Below, one piece after another: positions 8,043-17,697 of a stretch of 45,376 nucleotides of DNA. The position numbers were made by a program, and so were the translations under genes. A model generated the notes under the pieces. It worked only from the letters and a program-made list of their open reading frames with translations, was not told where the DNA came from and ran no database searches. Every line of letters begins with the position of its first letter. Position 1 is the first letter of the stretch. The DNA comes from Desulfobacteraceae bacterium (lineage in GTDB: Bacteria; Desulfobacterota; Desulfobacteria; Desulfobacterales; Desulfococcaceae): assembly GCA_011390755.1 (NCBI GenBank), contig JAABRU010000042.1, positions 1 to 45,376 of the forward strand, in the 5' to 3' direction.

Positions 8043-8347
8043 TTATTACTCGTTCCCAGGCTCTGCCTCACACACTGCCGGAGGCGGAGCCTTCCGGAGG
8101 ATGCGTTCCCGTGCGGAGCCAGGAAACTTTCATGCTTCGTTGTGACCGTCCCGTCATGGCCATTTATATGAAAGTGTCTGCGAAAAACCGGCCTCCGCCT
8201 TCATTTTCGCACTCCGTGCAGCTTTCATGCTTCGCTGTGAGTGCAGTACCCCACTGCGGTTTTCCTCCGATGTTTCGGATACCCCTCTCATTTTAACCTT
8301 GACGATACAATAGCCGTCCAGCATTATCATGCGCAAAAATTCAGCAT

Positions 8348-8386
8348 AAAAAAAGGAAAGACAGTTTCCTGCCTTTCCTTTTTTTT
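8348..8386. terminator. Rho-independent-type hairpin, possibly bidirectional
   Basis: AAAAAGGAAAG pairs with CTTTCCTTTTT across a 12-base loop, with A- and T-runs on the two outer sides. It lies 130 bases downstream of qmoC and could end that operon's transcript. Confidence 0.55.
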
Positions 8387-8398
8387 ACAAACAATCCT

Positions 8399-8500
8399 GA
8401 TGAACCGGTAAAAAGTCATTTTTCCAGAATTCAGCCTTAGTAAAATCAGCATGTTAAACTGCTGAAATACCCGGATTTCGGACTTTTTACATATACATCA
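8399..8500. mobile_element. Degenerate copy of the GATGATCTCGTAAAAAGTC element
   Basis: TGAACCGGTAAAAAGTCATTT and GGACTTTTTACATATACATC form the ends. The interior keeps AGTAAAATCAGCATGTTAA, close to copy 1. Ends have decayed, so it is probably an older insertion. Confidence 0.5.
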
Positions 8501-8517
8501 ATCTTTGTTTTCAGAAT

Positions 8518-9666
8518 CTATTTTCTGCCGCTGTACTCCATATATGCCATCGCAACGGTCCGGTAAATGATATGAGCGAATTTGGAGAAAGGCAGACTGA
8601 TGAAGAAAGTCCAGATGCAGATCAGATGCAGCAGATAAATGCTGTAGGACATGCAGGCAGCCCCGCCGATACGGGTCATCTGGGTCAGCATACCGGTCAG
8701 GCCCAAAGCCAGTGCCAGGACAACAATAAACCAGTCTTTGTAAGCAGAAACCTGATCATCTTTGGTAATGCGGTCTTTAATCATCAGGGCAGCCCCGATA
8801 ATCAGGGATACACCGGCAATATTACCCAGCCATTTCACCGGATTCAGCTGGGAATAGGGGCCGTGGATTCCGAAACCGTACATGACCACAAAGAAAATAT
8901 TGGTCACAATAAAAAGACCCAGAAATCCGAAGAAAACCATCATATGTGATGTGGCCCTTTCGGCATTCTCACCGCATTCGGTAAACTTTTTATGCTGCAG
9001 AACGGTCGGGATCACCTTTACAAGGGCTTCCACAAATCCTTTGGGATCAATTTTTTCCTTATCGGTTTTTCCGCAAATGAGCGCATCTTTATGAATATCG
9101 GCCATAAAACGCCTGAGTCCCAGCGCAAATACACCGATGGAAAAGAAGAAAGTCGGAATCATTACCACATCCACCAGGGTTGAGTGGATAAATTTGGCAT
9201 GTACAATGCTGTCTCCGTTGGGCGTAATATCCAGCCAGTGCAGGCCGAAAAGTTTGGCCATCAGCCCGATAACCAGGAACAGCACAACGGGGATAGCCAT
9301 GAGGACGGGAAGTTTTTTGGGGTTATTGATCATATCTGCCAGTTTTTTGGGCCGGGCATACTCCTGAATGGCATAGGAGCGGACAGCCGCCAGCACATCT
9401 CCCGGTTTTGCCCCTCTGGGACACAGGGTTGAGCAGTCGCCGCAGTTATGGCAGAGCCATATGTCGGCATTTCCCACCAGTTTGTCTTTCAGACCCCATG
9501 ATGCGGCAATCATCTCTTTTCTGGGGAAAGGTTTGTTATCCGGAGAAATCGGACAGGCCACCGCACAGGTAGCGCACTGATAGCATTTCTTCAGGTCTTG
9601 TCCCCCAAGCCCGATTACCTCATTGATAAATCCGACATCGGGCTCCACCATATATCTTTCTGTCAT
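8518..9666 (-). CDS. qmoC: Quinone-interacting oxidoreductase membrane subunit QmoC
   Basis: 382 residues. The N-terminus is HdrC-like, with two CxxCxxCxxxC clusters at C28/31/34/38 and C72/75/78/82. The second half has several hydrophobic helices (first at about 120-143) in the cytochrome b/HdrE or NarI style, with histidines suited to haem ligation. QmoC anchors the QmoABC complex in the membrane, oxidises menaquinol and passes electrons toward APS reductase. I choose the ATG at 9666: AAGGAG lies 9 bases before it, while it abuts the ATG at 9675 directly. It is the last gene of qmoABC, separated from qmoB by about 120 bases with a hairpin. No qmoD-type gene follows. Confidence 0.93.
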   Translation of the reverse strand: MTERYMVEPDVGFINEVIGLGGQDLKKCYQCATCAVACPISPDNKPFPRKEMIAASWGLKDKLVGNADIWLCHNCGDCSTLCPRGAKPGDVLAAVRSYAIQEYARPKKLADMINNPKKLPVLMAIPVVLFLVIGLMAKLFGLHWLDITPNGDSIVHAKFIHSTLVDVVMIPTFFFSIGVFALGLRRFMADIHKDALICGKTDKEKIDPKGFVEALVKVIPTVLQHKKFTECGENAERATSHMMVFFGFLGLFIVTNIFFVVMYGFGIHGPYSQLNPVKWLGNIAGVSLIIGAALMIKDRITKDDQVSAYKDWFIVVLALALGLTGMLTQMTRIGGAACMSYSIYLLHLICIWTFFISLPFSKFAHIIYRTVAMAYMEYSGRK

Positions 9667-9707
9667 CTTACTCATCTCCTTTTATCAGTTATCAATTATC
9701 AGTTTCC

Positions 9708-9754
9708 AGTGATCCGGTATATGAATTTTCAAAAATCATTCCTGCCGGATCACT
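9708..9754. repeat. Inverted repeat in the qmoB-qmoC spacer
   Basis: AGTGATCCGG pairs with CCGGATCACT across a loop of about 25 bases. No T-run follows, so it may be an RNA-stability hairpin or processing site that sets qmoC levels rather than a full terminator. Confidence 0.5.
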
Positions 9755-9794
9755 GTTTACTGCCTAGTGAGGACTGACTTCTGTTCACTGATAA

Positions 9795-12131
9795 TTAGAA
9801 GCCTTTGAACGGGTTCGGGCCAAGTGCTTCAACGGATTCCACGAATTCGTTGATGATCTGCGGCACTTTGTCATATTCGTCAATGGCAATTTCAAACTGT
9901 GCCACACGTTCCTCTTCCAAAGCCAGGCTGGCCAGCGCGTCACCGATTTTTTTCATCCGGATCTCGGCCAGCTCACTTCCTTTCACAAAGTGGCACTGGT
10001 AGTCATCCCCGTGTTTGCATCCCAGGAGAAATACACCGTCCATCCCCTGTGACAGAGCGTCTTTGATCCAGATAACGTTGACAGAACCCAGGCAGCGAAC
10101 CGGAATCAGGCGGACATCCGCAGAATAGGACAGCCCTTTCAGTGCCGCAATGTCCAGAGCCGGGAATGCATCATTTTCACATACCAGTCCCAGAATCCGG
10201 AAAGGCGGTTCGGAATAGTCATCTTCCGAAGGAACCTTTACCGATTTGACCATGGAACCGATGCTGTCAATATTGTAATCCGCGAAACCGATGATACGTT
10301 CGGGACAGGCTCCCATGCAGGTACCGCAGCGTCGGCACCGGGTCGGGTTGGGTTTGGGTGTTCCTTTTTCGTCATCATCCAAAGCCCCGAAAGGACATTC
10401 ATCTGTGCAGCGTTTGCACTGGGTGCACCGCTGGAAAAAGAAATCCGGAAAGGTCATATCGCCGGAACGGGGATGCACGGCCACACCGCGGTTGGAGCAT
10501 TCCACACACTGGATAGCCTTGAGCGCAGCACCGGCAGCATCTTCCATGGATTCCTCAATGGTCATGCTGCGGCGGACAGCGCCTGCGGCATAGATACCGG
10601 TTCTCTGTGTTTCATAGGGAAAACAGATAAAGTTGGAATCACAGTATCCCTCAAACAGACCGATATCCCTGAAGGCCGGCCCCTGACGGTAGGCAAGATT
10701 CACCACCGGATCATCAGCAGTTGCCGGAACCATGCCGGTTCCCAGCACAACCATATCGGCTTTGACCTGAATTTTTTCTCCCAGCAGGGTATTATCGGCC
10801 TCAATTATCAGCCCACTGCCGTTTTTGGAGACAGCAGTCACTTCCCCTTTGGTCAGGAAAATGCCAGGATCCTGCTGCACACTTTTATAAAAATTTTCAT
10901 TCAGACCGGGGGTGCGCATATGCTGGTAGAAGACATAGGATTTCCCGTCTTCATAATCTTCCCGCACATATTTGGCCTGTTTCAGGGCCACCATGCTGGT
11001 AACCGCACCGGCATAACTGAAGTCGGAATCGCCTGCATCACCACCCGGACTCTGAATGAATACAACGGATTTGGCAGGACGGCCGTCGGACGGGCAAAGC
11101 ACCGGGCCTTTGGCAGCCATTTCTTCAAACTGATGGTTGGTGATCACATCCGGAGACTCTCCGAATCCGAGATGGGCAAATTCACCCGCTGCCGGTTTGT
11201 AGGGACGCCAGCCTGCCGCCAGAATGACCGCACCGAATTTTTCTCCCGCGGGATCGGTCTTCAGAATGTCAACTCTGCCTTTATTGTATTCCAGGTAGAG
11301 TTCATGCTGTTTTTCCGCATCCAGTTCATTCCCTTTTTCATCCACTTTCATTTCCGGAGGCAGCGGATAGGGAACATCAAATTCGATTTTATCCCCCGGT
11401 TTTTTCAGGGTGACGGTAAAATCACCCGGCTGCCCGGCAATACGGGCAACAACCGTATTGGTTTTTACTGTTATGCCGGGATATTTCTCCATCTCATCTA
11501 TTTTTGACTGCACCACGGAGGGGATCAGGCTGTCATAGGGCATTCCCACCGGGGTCTGCTTGCGGACTTTGGCCGCATATCCGCCCAGATAGGACTCTTT
11601 TTCCACAATCGTGACATCATATCCCACTTTGGCTGCATCAATGGCTGCGGAAAGACCGGTTACACCGCCGCCGATAACCAGGATCCGGTTGGAAAAATTA
11701 TCCAGTTTATAGGCTTCGGGCAGTTTGATTTTTTCCACCCGCGCCATTCCCATGCGAATATAATCTTCGGCCATCATCTGTACACGGTCGAAATTATCCT
11801 CATCTTCTTTTTCTTCTTCGGTCAGCGCCGGAAATTCCGAACGGGGATGAGACCAGACCACGCCTTCACGGATATTGACGCGATCCACCGCGCAGCCCTC
11901 AAATTTGAATATATCAAAATTGACCCGGCGGGAACATGCGGCTATCACCAGTGTATTGGCTCCGTCCGCAACATCCTTTTTAATCTCTTCCAGACCTTCT
12001 TTTCCACAGTAGCAGGAATGTGTTTTGACGGGAAGTCCTTCTTCCTCGGGCACATCACACAATGCTTTTACATCCAGGGCCTCCCCGATTCCGCAACCTG
12101 TGCAAATATACACACCGTATTTTTTATCCAT
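9795..12131 (-). CDS. qmoB: Quinone-interacting oxidoreductase subunit QmoB
   Basis: 778 residues, full length for QmoB. The N-terminus has YICTGCGIGEALD and further cysteines (SCYCGKEG, AACSRR). An HdrA-type FAD domain follows with VIGGGVTGLSAAIDAAKVGY near residue 150. Two ferredoxin clusters, CTQCKRCTDECP and CRRCGTCMGACP, lie at about 565-610. The last ~140 residues are an MvhD/FrhD-like domain (LVCENDAFPALD, RCLGSV, FLLGCKHGDDYQC). In the cytoplasm it forms the flavin and iron-sulfur core of QmoABC with QmoA, linking menaquinol oxidation to AprAB, possibly by electron confurcation. Start is supported by AGGAGG just upstream. It lies 51 bases after qmoA. Confidence 0.95.
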   Translation of the reverse strand: MDKKYGVYICTGCGIGEALDVKALCDVPEEEGLPVKTHSCYCGKEGLEEIKKDVADGANTLVIAACSRRVNFDIFKFEGCAVDRVNIREGVVWSHPRSEFPALTEEEKEDEDNFDRVQMMAEDYIRMGMARVEKIKLPEAYKLDNFSNRILVIGGGVTGLSAAIDAAKVGYDVTIVEKESYLGGYAAKVRKQTPVGMPYDSLIPSVVQSKIDEMEKYPGITVKTNTVVARIAGQPGDFTVTLKKPGDKIEFDVPYPLPPEMKVDEKGNELDAEKQHELYLEYNKGRVDILKTDPAGEKFGAVILAAGWRPYKPAAGEFAHLGFGESPDVITNHQFEEMAAKGPVLCPSDGRPAKSVVFIQSPGGDAGDSDFSYAGAVTSMVALKQAKYVREDYEDGKSYVFYQHMRTPGLNENFYKSVQQDPGIFLTKGEVTAVSKNGSGLIIEADNTLLGEKIQVKADMVVLGTGMVPATADDPVVNLAYRQGPAFRDIGLFEGYCDSNFICFPYETQRTGIYAAGAVRRSMTIEESMEDAAGAALKAIQCVECSNRGVAVHPRSGDMTFPDFFFQRCTQCKRCTDECPFGALDDDEKGTPKPNPTRCRRCGTCMGACPERIIGFADYNIDSIGSMVKSVKVPSEDDYSEPPFRILGLVCENDAFPALDIAALKGLSYSADVRLIPVRCLGSVNVIWIKDALSQGMDGVFLLGCKHGDDYQCHFVKGSELAEIRMKKIGDALASLALEEERVAQFEIAIDEYDKVPQIINEFVESVEALGPNPFKGF

Positions 12132-12182
12132 GGATATCCTCCTGATTTCAGTGATCCTGAAACATATTTTTATTGATCACTG

Positions 12183-13460
12183 TTATCTTTTCGCAATGGT
12201 TTGAATCGCTTTCAGGGCCATACCGGTAGCATTCTGGTTTGACGAAACCACATCCGCCGGTTTGTTGGCGCATCCTGCACCGAACATGCCGCCTTTTTCA
12301 AAATCATTGATAATGAACCCGTCTTCCGTATATTTCAGATCCGCAGGCAGCCTGACATTGGCTGCAGTTGGCTGCATACCGGTAGCGAGTACGGCCAGAT
12401 CCACAGTCTGATGAATCTTTTCACCGGTCACGGCATTTTCTGCTACAACAGTGATATTCTTGCTTTCCGGGTCTTCGCTGACTTCCGCGACTTTGCCTTT
12501 GATGAAGAAAACATTTTCGTCTTCTTTGATTTTATTGTAAAACTTCTCGTATCTCTGCCCCGGAGCCCGGAGATCAATATAGAAAATATATATTTTGGCA
12601 TCCGGATATAATGCCCGGATATAGGTGGCCTGCTTTAAAGAGGCCATGCAGCAGATATAGGAACAGTACGGCAGATGATTTTCATCTCTGGAACCGGCAC
12701 ACTGCACAAACGCAATGCTTTGCGGGGCATGATCATCAGAAGGACGCAGTATCTTTCCGCCTGTGGGACCGTTGGGAGCCGCCAGACGCTCCATCATCAT
12801 ATTGGTAATAATGTTCTGGTATCTGCCGAAGCCCAGATTGTCAATCCGGTTGGCATCATAGGGTTCCCATCCGGTGGCCCATACCACAGAACCGACATTC
12901 AGCGTAATTGTTTTGGCTTCCATGTCCAGTTCAATGGCATCGTATTTACAGGCCTCCTTGCATTTTCTGGCATCTTCGGTTCCGATAATGCGGGGAGAAA
13001 GGACATAACGCGCCGGAAATGCCATTTCATGCGGCAGGGCTGCCCCTTTGATTCTGTCCATACCGAAATTGAAATCATTGGGAACTTCTGTTTCACATAC
13101 TTTGGCGCATTCGCCGCAGCAGGTGCAGGCGGCATTGACATATCTGGGATTGAGTTTTACGCTTACTTCATAATTCCCGGCACTTCCGTCAACTTTCTCC
13201 ACCTCGGCCAGCGTAAAAACTTTGATATTCGGATTGTCTTTGATTCGCCTGAAATTGATTTCGAGCCCGCAGGTAGGAGGACATAGCTTGGGGAAATACT
13301 GGTTAAGCTGTGCTACCCTTCCGCCCAAGTAAGGATTTTTTTCGACCAAAAACACCTCGTACCCCACTTCGGCAGCTTCGAGGGCCGTGGTCAGGCCGCT
13401 GATCCCACCTCCGACAACCATAATGCTTCCGCTGGCAGGGGCTTGTTTGTCTACTGTCAT
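12183..13460 (-). CDS. qmoA: Quinone-interacting oxidoreductase subunit QmoA
   Basis: 425 residues. It is a single HdrA-like flavoprotein domain: VVGGGISGLTTALEAAEVGY near residues 15-34 binds FAD, followed by NPYLGGRVAQLNQYFPKLCP. A cysteine group CTCCGECAKVCETE near residue 110 can hold a [4Fe-4S] centre. The C-terminal LATGMQPTAANV and GAGCANKPADVVSS fit the second dinucleotide-binding half. It works with QmoB and QmoC to feed electrons to APS reductase. GGAGGGATAGC precedes the ATG. It is separated from aprA by 427 bases including a terminator, so qmoABC probably has its own promoter in that gap. Confidence 0.95.
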   Translation of the reverse strand: MTVDKQAPASGSIMVVGGGISGLTTALEAAEVGYEVFLVEKNPYLGGRVAQLNQYFPKLCPPTCGLEINFRRIKDNPNIKVFTLAEVEKVDGSAGNYEVSVKLNPRYVNAACTCCGECAKVCETEVPNDFNFGMDRIKGAALPHEMAFPARYVLSPRIIGTEDARKCKEACKYDAIELDMEAKTITLNVGSVVWATGWEPYDANRIDNLGFGRYQNIITNMMMERLAAPNGPTGGKILRPSDDHAPQSIAFVQCAGSRDENHLPYCSYICCMASLKQATYIRALYPDAKIYIFYIDLRAPGQRYEKFYNKIKEDENVFFIKGKVAEVSEDPESKNITVVAENAVTGEKIHQTVDLAVLATGMQPTAANVRLPADLKYTEDGFIINDFEKGGMFGAGCANKPADVVSSNQNATGMALKAIQTIAKR

Positions 13461-13533
13461 GCTATCCCTCCGTGCATCATAAATTTTGATTGATTATATC
13501 GTTTCATTTTCTGACTTTCCATCATAATGGCAC

Positions 13534-13785
13534 CGTGTTAGGTGTTAGGTGTCAGGTGTCAGTTTGTTTATTGTATGATTTTTTCAGAAAATAAATTCCA
13601 CAAGGCAGGAAAAAAACAAAAAAGACAGTCATATTGCAGTTGCGCAGACAGGATGCGGAACATACGGAAAGTGGAAGCCTTTAGAATATCACCGAACGCC
13701 CAATATCTTTCCGGAAACCTGCAGTGTGAAATTTTTCTTTTGAAACATCATACTCCTGACACCTGACACATAACACCTAACACCT
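13534..13785. repeat. Inverted array of GGTGTTAGGTGTCA-type units between aprA and qmoA
   Basis: About 28 bases at 13534-13562, made of GGTGTTA and GGTGTCA repeats, reappear inverted at 13755-13785. The enclosed ~190 bases contain no credible gene. It lies upstream of qmoA and downstream of the aprA terminator, where the qmoABC promoter should be. Confidence 0.6.
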
Positions 13786-13793
13786 GATCGTAA

Positions 13794-13829
13794 TAAAAAC
13801 CTCCGGATGTCAACGGACACCCGGAGGTT
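13794..13829 (-). terminator. Rho-independent terminator of aprBA
   Basis: Read on the minus strand, AACCTCCGGGTGTC pairs with GACATCCGGAGGTT (one wobble) around a four-base loop, followed directly by a T-rich run (TTTTTATT). It lies 60 bases after the aprA stop and separates aprBA from qmoABC. Confidence 0.8.
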
Positions 13830-13887
13830 ATTTATTTTATTGATTATGGGAATCCGGAATACAGAATCATTCCGTTCCCCGCATCAA

Positions 13888-15861
13888 TTAATCAGGGATG
13901 ATCTTGATATATTCTTTCTTAAATACATCCCATTCTTTTTTGGCAGGATCAAACTTGGAGTTCACAAAGCAGAACCAGTTTTCATCATCCTGGCCCGGAT
14001 AGTCAGCCTGATAATAGAAACCGGGGTAACGGGTTTCTTTACGGTACTGAATGTGGCGCAGATGAGATTCAACTGTCCAGATACGATGCTCAATTTCCCA
14101 TGCTCTCATGAGTTCATGAAGATCACCGGCTGCCATTTTTTCACAGTCTTCGCGCATGGTTGCAAGGAGATCCATAACAACCTCAAGCATTTTGCTGCTT
14201 GTCTGATAGAATGTGGCTGTACCCGCACCATATTCATGGGTTGCTTTCATGAGGCGGTACATCATACCTTCCGGTTTGATGTAATAGGGGTTAATATTAA
14301 CTGCGGTGGTGTATTCGCAGTTATCCAGGAAGGTGCGGACAGGTTTGTAAACCAGGTCAACAAGTTCTTCCTTGGTCTGTTTCAGTGTGGGAACAAAGTC
14401 TGCATTGTCACGGACAAATCTTGCCATGGATTTGGCTGCCATACGTCCTTCGGCATGTGAGCCTGAAGAGAATTTATGACCGGAACAGCCGACACCATCG
14501 CCAGAAGTAAACAGACCGTTGACAGTTGTCATGCGGTTGTAAACTTTGTCTTTGTATTTGATTTTGTATGCTTCGGGAACCCAGTCAAAATCAGGGCCGG
14601 ATGTCCACAGACCGCAACAGCCGGAGTGGGAGCCCAGCAGGTAGGGTTCGGTGGGCATAATTTCCGAATTTTTCTTTTCAGGCTCACAGTTCTGGGCACA
14701 CCACAGGTTGGCCTGGCCGCAGGTCATGTCAAGGAAATCTTCCCATGCTTCTGATTCCAGATGCTTGAGTTCTTTCTTGTCCATGGTCTCGCCAAGTGTT
14801 GCCAGGGCAGTAACGGTATCCATAAGGATAGGACCGCGGCCTTCTTTCATTTCAAACAGCATCAGATGGTTACGCAGACAGGTCGGTGTGATTGCCGCTG
14901 TTCCGTAAGGAGCATATTTTTCAAGTTCTGCCTTGGCTGCATCACTGGCTGCAAAATTTTCACCCAGACCGTTAAGAGCTTTGGCTTTGAACAGGAGGAA
15001 CCATGCACCGACCGGGCCGTAACCGTCTTTAAAACGGGCCGGGGTGAAACGGTTTTCCATCATGGAAAGTTCAGCACCAACTTTCATACACATTGTATAG
15101 GTGGAACCTGCGTTCCATACAGGATACCATGCACGGCCTTTACCTTCACCGACTGAACGGGGCTGATAAATATTAACAGCTCCGCCGCATGCAACCATCA
15201 TGGTTTTGGCTTTGATGATGTAAACTTTATTTTCACGAACGGAAAAACCTACAGCACCGGCAATACGGTTTTCTTCATTTGCATCAAGAAGAAGTTCAAC
15301 GATAAAGCAGCGTTCAATAATATTGTCTTCGCCAAGAGCAAGTTTTGCGGCTTCGGCAACGATTCTTTTGTAAGATTCGCCGTTGATCATGATCTGCCAT
15401 TTACCTGTGCGGACAGGAGTGGCTCCGGCTTTCAGGGTGCCCTGTTTCAGACCCTTTTTACCGTCCAGGTTTTTACCGTCTTCGGTTTTTTTCCATACCG
15501 GCAGACCCCATTCTTCAAACAGGTGGACAGAATCATCAACGTGGTTTCCAAGATCAAAGATAAGGTCTTCGCGAACCAGACCCATCAGGTCATTGCGGAC
15601 CATGCGCACATAGTCATCAGGGGTATTGCTGCCAATATATGTATTGATAGCGGAAAGACCCTGGGCAACAGCACCACTGCGCTCCATAGCTGCTTTGTCA
15701 CAAAGCAGAATTTTCTTGTCGCCTGCCCATTTTTTAATTTCAAATGCTGTACCGCAGGCAGCCATACCACCACCAACGATAAGAATGTCAACCTCACGCT
15801 CGTCAACTTCCGGATCTCTGACAGCTTTAAGTTCTCCCAAAGGTTTGTTCGGTAATGCCAT
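13888..15861 (-). CDS. aprA: Adenylylsulfate (APS) reductase alpha subunit
   Basis: 657 residues, normal length. FAD-binding GGGMAACGTAFEIKKW lies near residue 30. The family landmarks VACGGAVNIYQPRSVGEGKGRAWYP, RFKDGYGPVGAW and SGDGVGCSGHKFSSGSHAEGR are all present and intact in the frame. It reduces adenosine 5'-phosphosulfate to sulfite plus AMP in the cytoplasm, the first reductive step of dissimilatory sulfate reduction, taking electrons from AprB. AAGGAGGTATGG precedes the ATG. It follows aprB by 93 bases. Codon use here is biased toward T/A-ending codons compared with the surrounding minus-strand genes, plausibly reflecting high expression. Confidence 0.97.
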   Translation of the reverse strand: MALPNKPLGELKAVRDPEVDEREVDILIVGGGMAACGTAFEIKKWAGDKKILLCDKAAMERSGAVAQGLSAINTYIGSNTPDDYVRMVRNDLMGLVREDLIFDLGNHVDDSVHLFEEWGLPVWKKTEDGKNLDGKKGLKQGTLKAGATPVRTGKWQIMINGESYKRIVAEAAKLALGEDNIIERCFIVELLLDANEENRIAGAVGFSVRENKVYIIKAKTMMVACGGAVNIYQPRSVGEGKGRAWYPVWNAGSTYTMCMKVGAELSMMENRFTPARFKDGYGPVGAWFLLFKAKALNGLGENFAASDAAKAELEKYAPYGTAAITPTCLRNHLMLFEMKEGRGPILMDTVTALATLGETMDKKELKHLESEAWEDFLDMTCGQANLWCAQNCEPEKKNSEIMPTEPYLLGSHSGCCGLWTSGPDFDWVPEAYKIKYKDKVYNRMTTVNGLFTSGDGVGCSGHKFSSGSHAEGRMAAKSMARFVRDNADFVPTLKQTKEELVDLVYKPVRTFLDNCEYTTAVNINPYYIKPEGMMYRLMKATHEYGAGTATFYQTSSKMLEVVMDLLATMREDCEKMAAGDLHELMRAWEIEHRIWTVESHLRHIQYRKETRYPGFYYQADYPGQDDENWFCFVNSKFDPAKKEWDVFKKEYIKIIPD

Positions 15862-15954
15862 ACTCCATACCTCCTTAATATATCTTCAATTTATATTACA
15901 GATTTTAATTTTCCGATTGTTCAGTTATCTACAGATATGCAACGCAAAACCGGG

Positions 15955-16392
15955 TTACACGGTAGCAATCGGTTTTTTCAGAGTGTAGCCATCTGCCTCT
16001 TCAGTGGAGAGCAGTTCACTGTCAAGATCTTTACCCTGCAGATCAGCATAAGCATTTGCCTGGCCTTCAGGAGTAGTACGAATGGGGAATTTAAAGCGTT
16101 TGATAAGTCCGTTTCTGAACTTACATGTCCACATAACATCCTCTGTACCCATCATCGGCATGATGCTGCTTCCCAGCGGTACAAAGTCTGCATATCCTCT
16201 TACTTCAATTGCCTGGGTGGGGCAGATCTTTACGCAGGAAAAGCATTCCCAGCACTGATCCGGCTCCTGATTATAGGCTTTCATTGCGTTGGGATCCAGA
16301 ACCATCAGGTCATTCGGGCAGATGTACATACAAGCTGTTTTGTCTCCACCTTTACAACCGTCACATTTTTCCTGAATTACAAAACTCGGCAT
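15955..16392 (-). CDS. aprB: Adenylylsulfate (APS) reductase beta subunit
   Basis: 145 residues. Two iron-sulfur sites: C10, C13, C21, C25 with the seven-residue insertion (KGGDKTA) typical of AprB, and C47/50/53/57 (CWECFSCVKICP). The C-terminal tail, which wraps around AprA, is present (ADGYTLKKPIATV). It relays electrons from QmoABC to the FAD of AprA. A strong GAGGAGGT lies 8 bases before the ATG. It is the first gene of aprBA; no sat gene precedes it within the window. Confidence 0.97.
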   Translation of the reverse strand: MPSFVIQEKCDGCKGGDKTACMYICPNDLMVLDPNAMKAYNQEPDQCWECFSCVKICPTQAIEVRGYADFVPLGSSIMPMMGTEDVMWTCKFRNGLIKRFKFPIRTTPEGQANAYADLQGKDLDSELLSTEEADGYTLKKPIATV

Positions 16393-17327
16393 TTACAATA
16401 CCTCCTCATAACATTAGTAGAATTAAAGGTTTACACTTACGCCAGAGTCACCTGCGGGCAGATCTGACCGAAGCGCCTCCCTTCGTAAATTTCAGCCGGA
16501 AAACTTTTCCCGACTGTTAATGCCCTTCCAATATATAAAATCAGTTACTGTCTTATCTTTAAAGAGAACATTTTACACCATAAGCGGAACGAAGTAAATA
16601 CTTTTTTATGGTTCAGTACATTTTTTCTGAAAATGGCATTTTTCATATCCCGCAGCAACAGCAGTAATAAGAGATATGTCATTTTCGACAAAAAAATCAG
16701 GATATTCTTTTTTCGGGTATGCGGTTTATTCTGCCGGAATTCCCCTAACACCCTTTATTACAGATGTCAATATTTTTTGGTTTTTCCGATTTATTATGCA
16801 AAAAAAAATCTTCATAATCAGAGTAATTCCCATAAAAATTTCCGGCAGTACAGCAGAATCGGCATATGTGATTATTTGCGGCAGTAAATGTATTTTCCCG
16901 TTGACAAATTCCTGTTCCGGATTAATTTTTCTGAGTTTACAAAAAAATGCGGGACAGATTCTGAAAAACAGAAACTGATAAAAAAATCCGGCCAGGACTC
17001 CGGTACTGCAGAAATGAAAGCCGGAGCCACATTTCTTCCGCTTTTGCAGAAAGATGTCTCCTCTCTGCATTTCCGCATTTTTTTCCGTAGCAGGGAGAAA
17101 GGCAGACTCCCCTCCCACAGGGGCCAATGCTGTTTCCTTACGCATTTTTCTCCTCCCCCGGCAGGGGAGGGGGAGAAAGCAGCAGACTGAAAATAAAAAC
17201 AGTTTTCCCCCTGCCTGAGGGCAATACTGTTGCCTTAAGCAAAACCGGAGTGCTGAACTTACAGTTTAGCACGTCTTTTTCTGTATAATTTCTGCATGTC
17301 AAACTGTAAGTCTGACACTCCTCCGAC

Positions 17328-17448
17328 CTTAGGGACTCAGAAAAAGATAATTCCCCCGGTTCGCCCCGTCAGCAGAGACGAAACAAAGGTTTGGCATGTT
17401 TCTGCCGGACAGTTTCAGAGGGTTTATTTTTTGCCGAGTACCTTAAGG
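17328..17448. repeat. Dispersed repeat, TTAGGGAC..AAAAAGATAATTCCCCC family (copy 1)
   Basis: Shares AAAAAGATAATTCCCCCG, GACAGTTTCAG, GGATTTATTTTTTGCCGAGT-like blocks with 30638-30753 and, more weakly, with 19700-19818. Flanked by TTAGGGAC and its near inverse, TACCTTAA. Confidence 0.6.
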
Positions 17449-17592
17449 CAACAGCATTGCTCCTGAGGGAGGGGAGTCTTAAGGCAGCAGCACTGTCCCA
17501 CAGGCCGGGGGGATTTTCATATTAAGTCAGCAGCCTTACCCTGCAGCAGGGCAGGGGAACTTTCTGCCCAGGGGAAACGGCATTGAAACCAC

Positions 17593-17697
17593 TGCATTAT
17601 TTCACTTAAAACTGTGCAGGTATTTCGGAGCAGAACATCGAATGCCGGGTTATGCTTCGCTAACCGGACCTGCATTTTTAAATGAAACAGAGCACTA
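17593..17697. mobile_element. Palindromic element, TTTCATTTAAAATTG family (copy 1)
   Basis: TGCATTATTTCACTTAAAA at the left is inverted as TTTTTAAATGAAACAGAGCA at the right. The centre has GGGTTATGCTTCGCTAACC, a small palindrome. Copies at 29561-29670 and 30357-30466. It lies directly upstream of the ykgJ-like gene. Confidence 0.65.

Larger units (their letters stand above)
7753..8174. repeat. ~45-bp repeat unit, three copies (7753-7795, 7956-8002, 8127-8174)
   Basis: Units begin like TTTCATGCTTCGTTGTGAG and end like CATGGCCGTTTATATGAAA, so the outer ends are inverted. A fourth partial copy begins near 8220. Two further copies lie at 43334-43381 and 43434-43480, upstream of the Rpn genes. 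Confidence 0.65.
7435..8517. other. Gene-free region made of short dispersed repeats
   Basis: I see no convincing gene here. Short open frames overlap the repeats and lack ribosome sites. It holds several ~45-bp units, two GCTTCGC-containing palindromes (the clearest at 8017-8042), a perfect hairpin at 7796-7824, two copies of the GATGATCTCGTAAAAAGTC element and a terminator-like hairpin at 8348-8386. Its 8127-8250 part resembles the DNA upstream of the Rpn genes at 43270-43350. Confidence 0.6.

Noticed and set aside
10473-11507. 344-codon plus-strand frame opposite qmoB
   Set aside because: Antisense to well-supported FAD and iron-sulfur motifs of QmoB; no recognisable domain.
16726-17145. 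Possible small gene in the region upstream of aprB
   Set aside because: Low-complexity, Phe/Lys-rich translation, no ribosome site and overlap with repeats; treated as noncoding.
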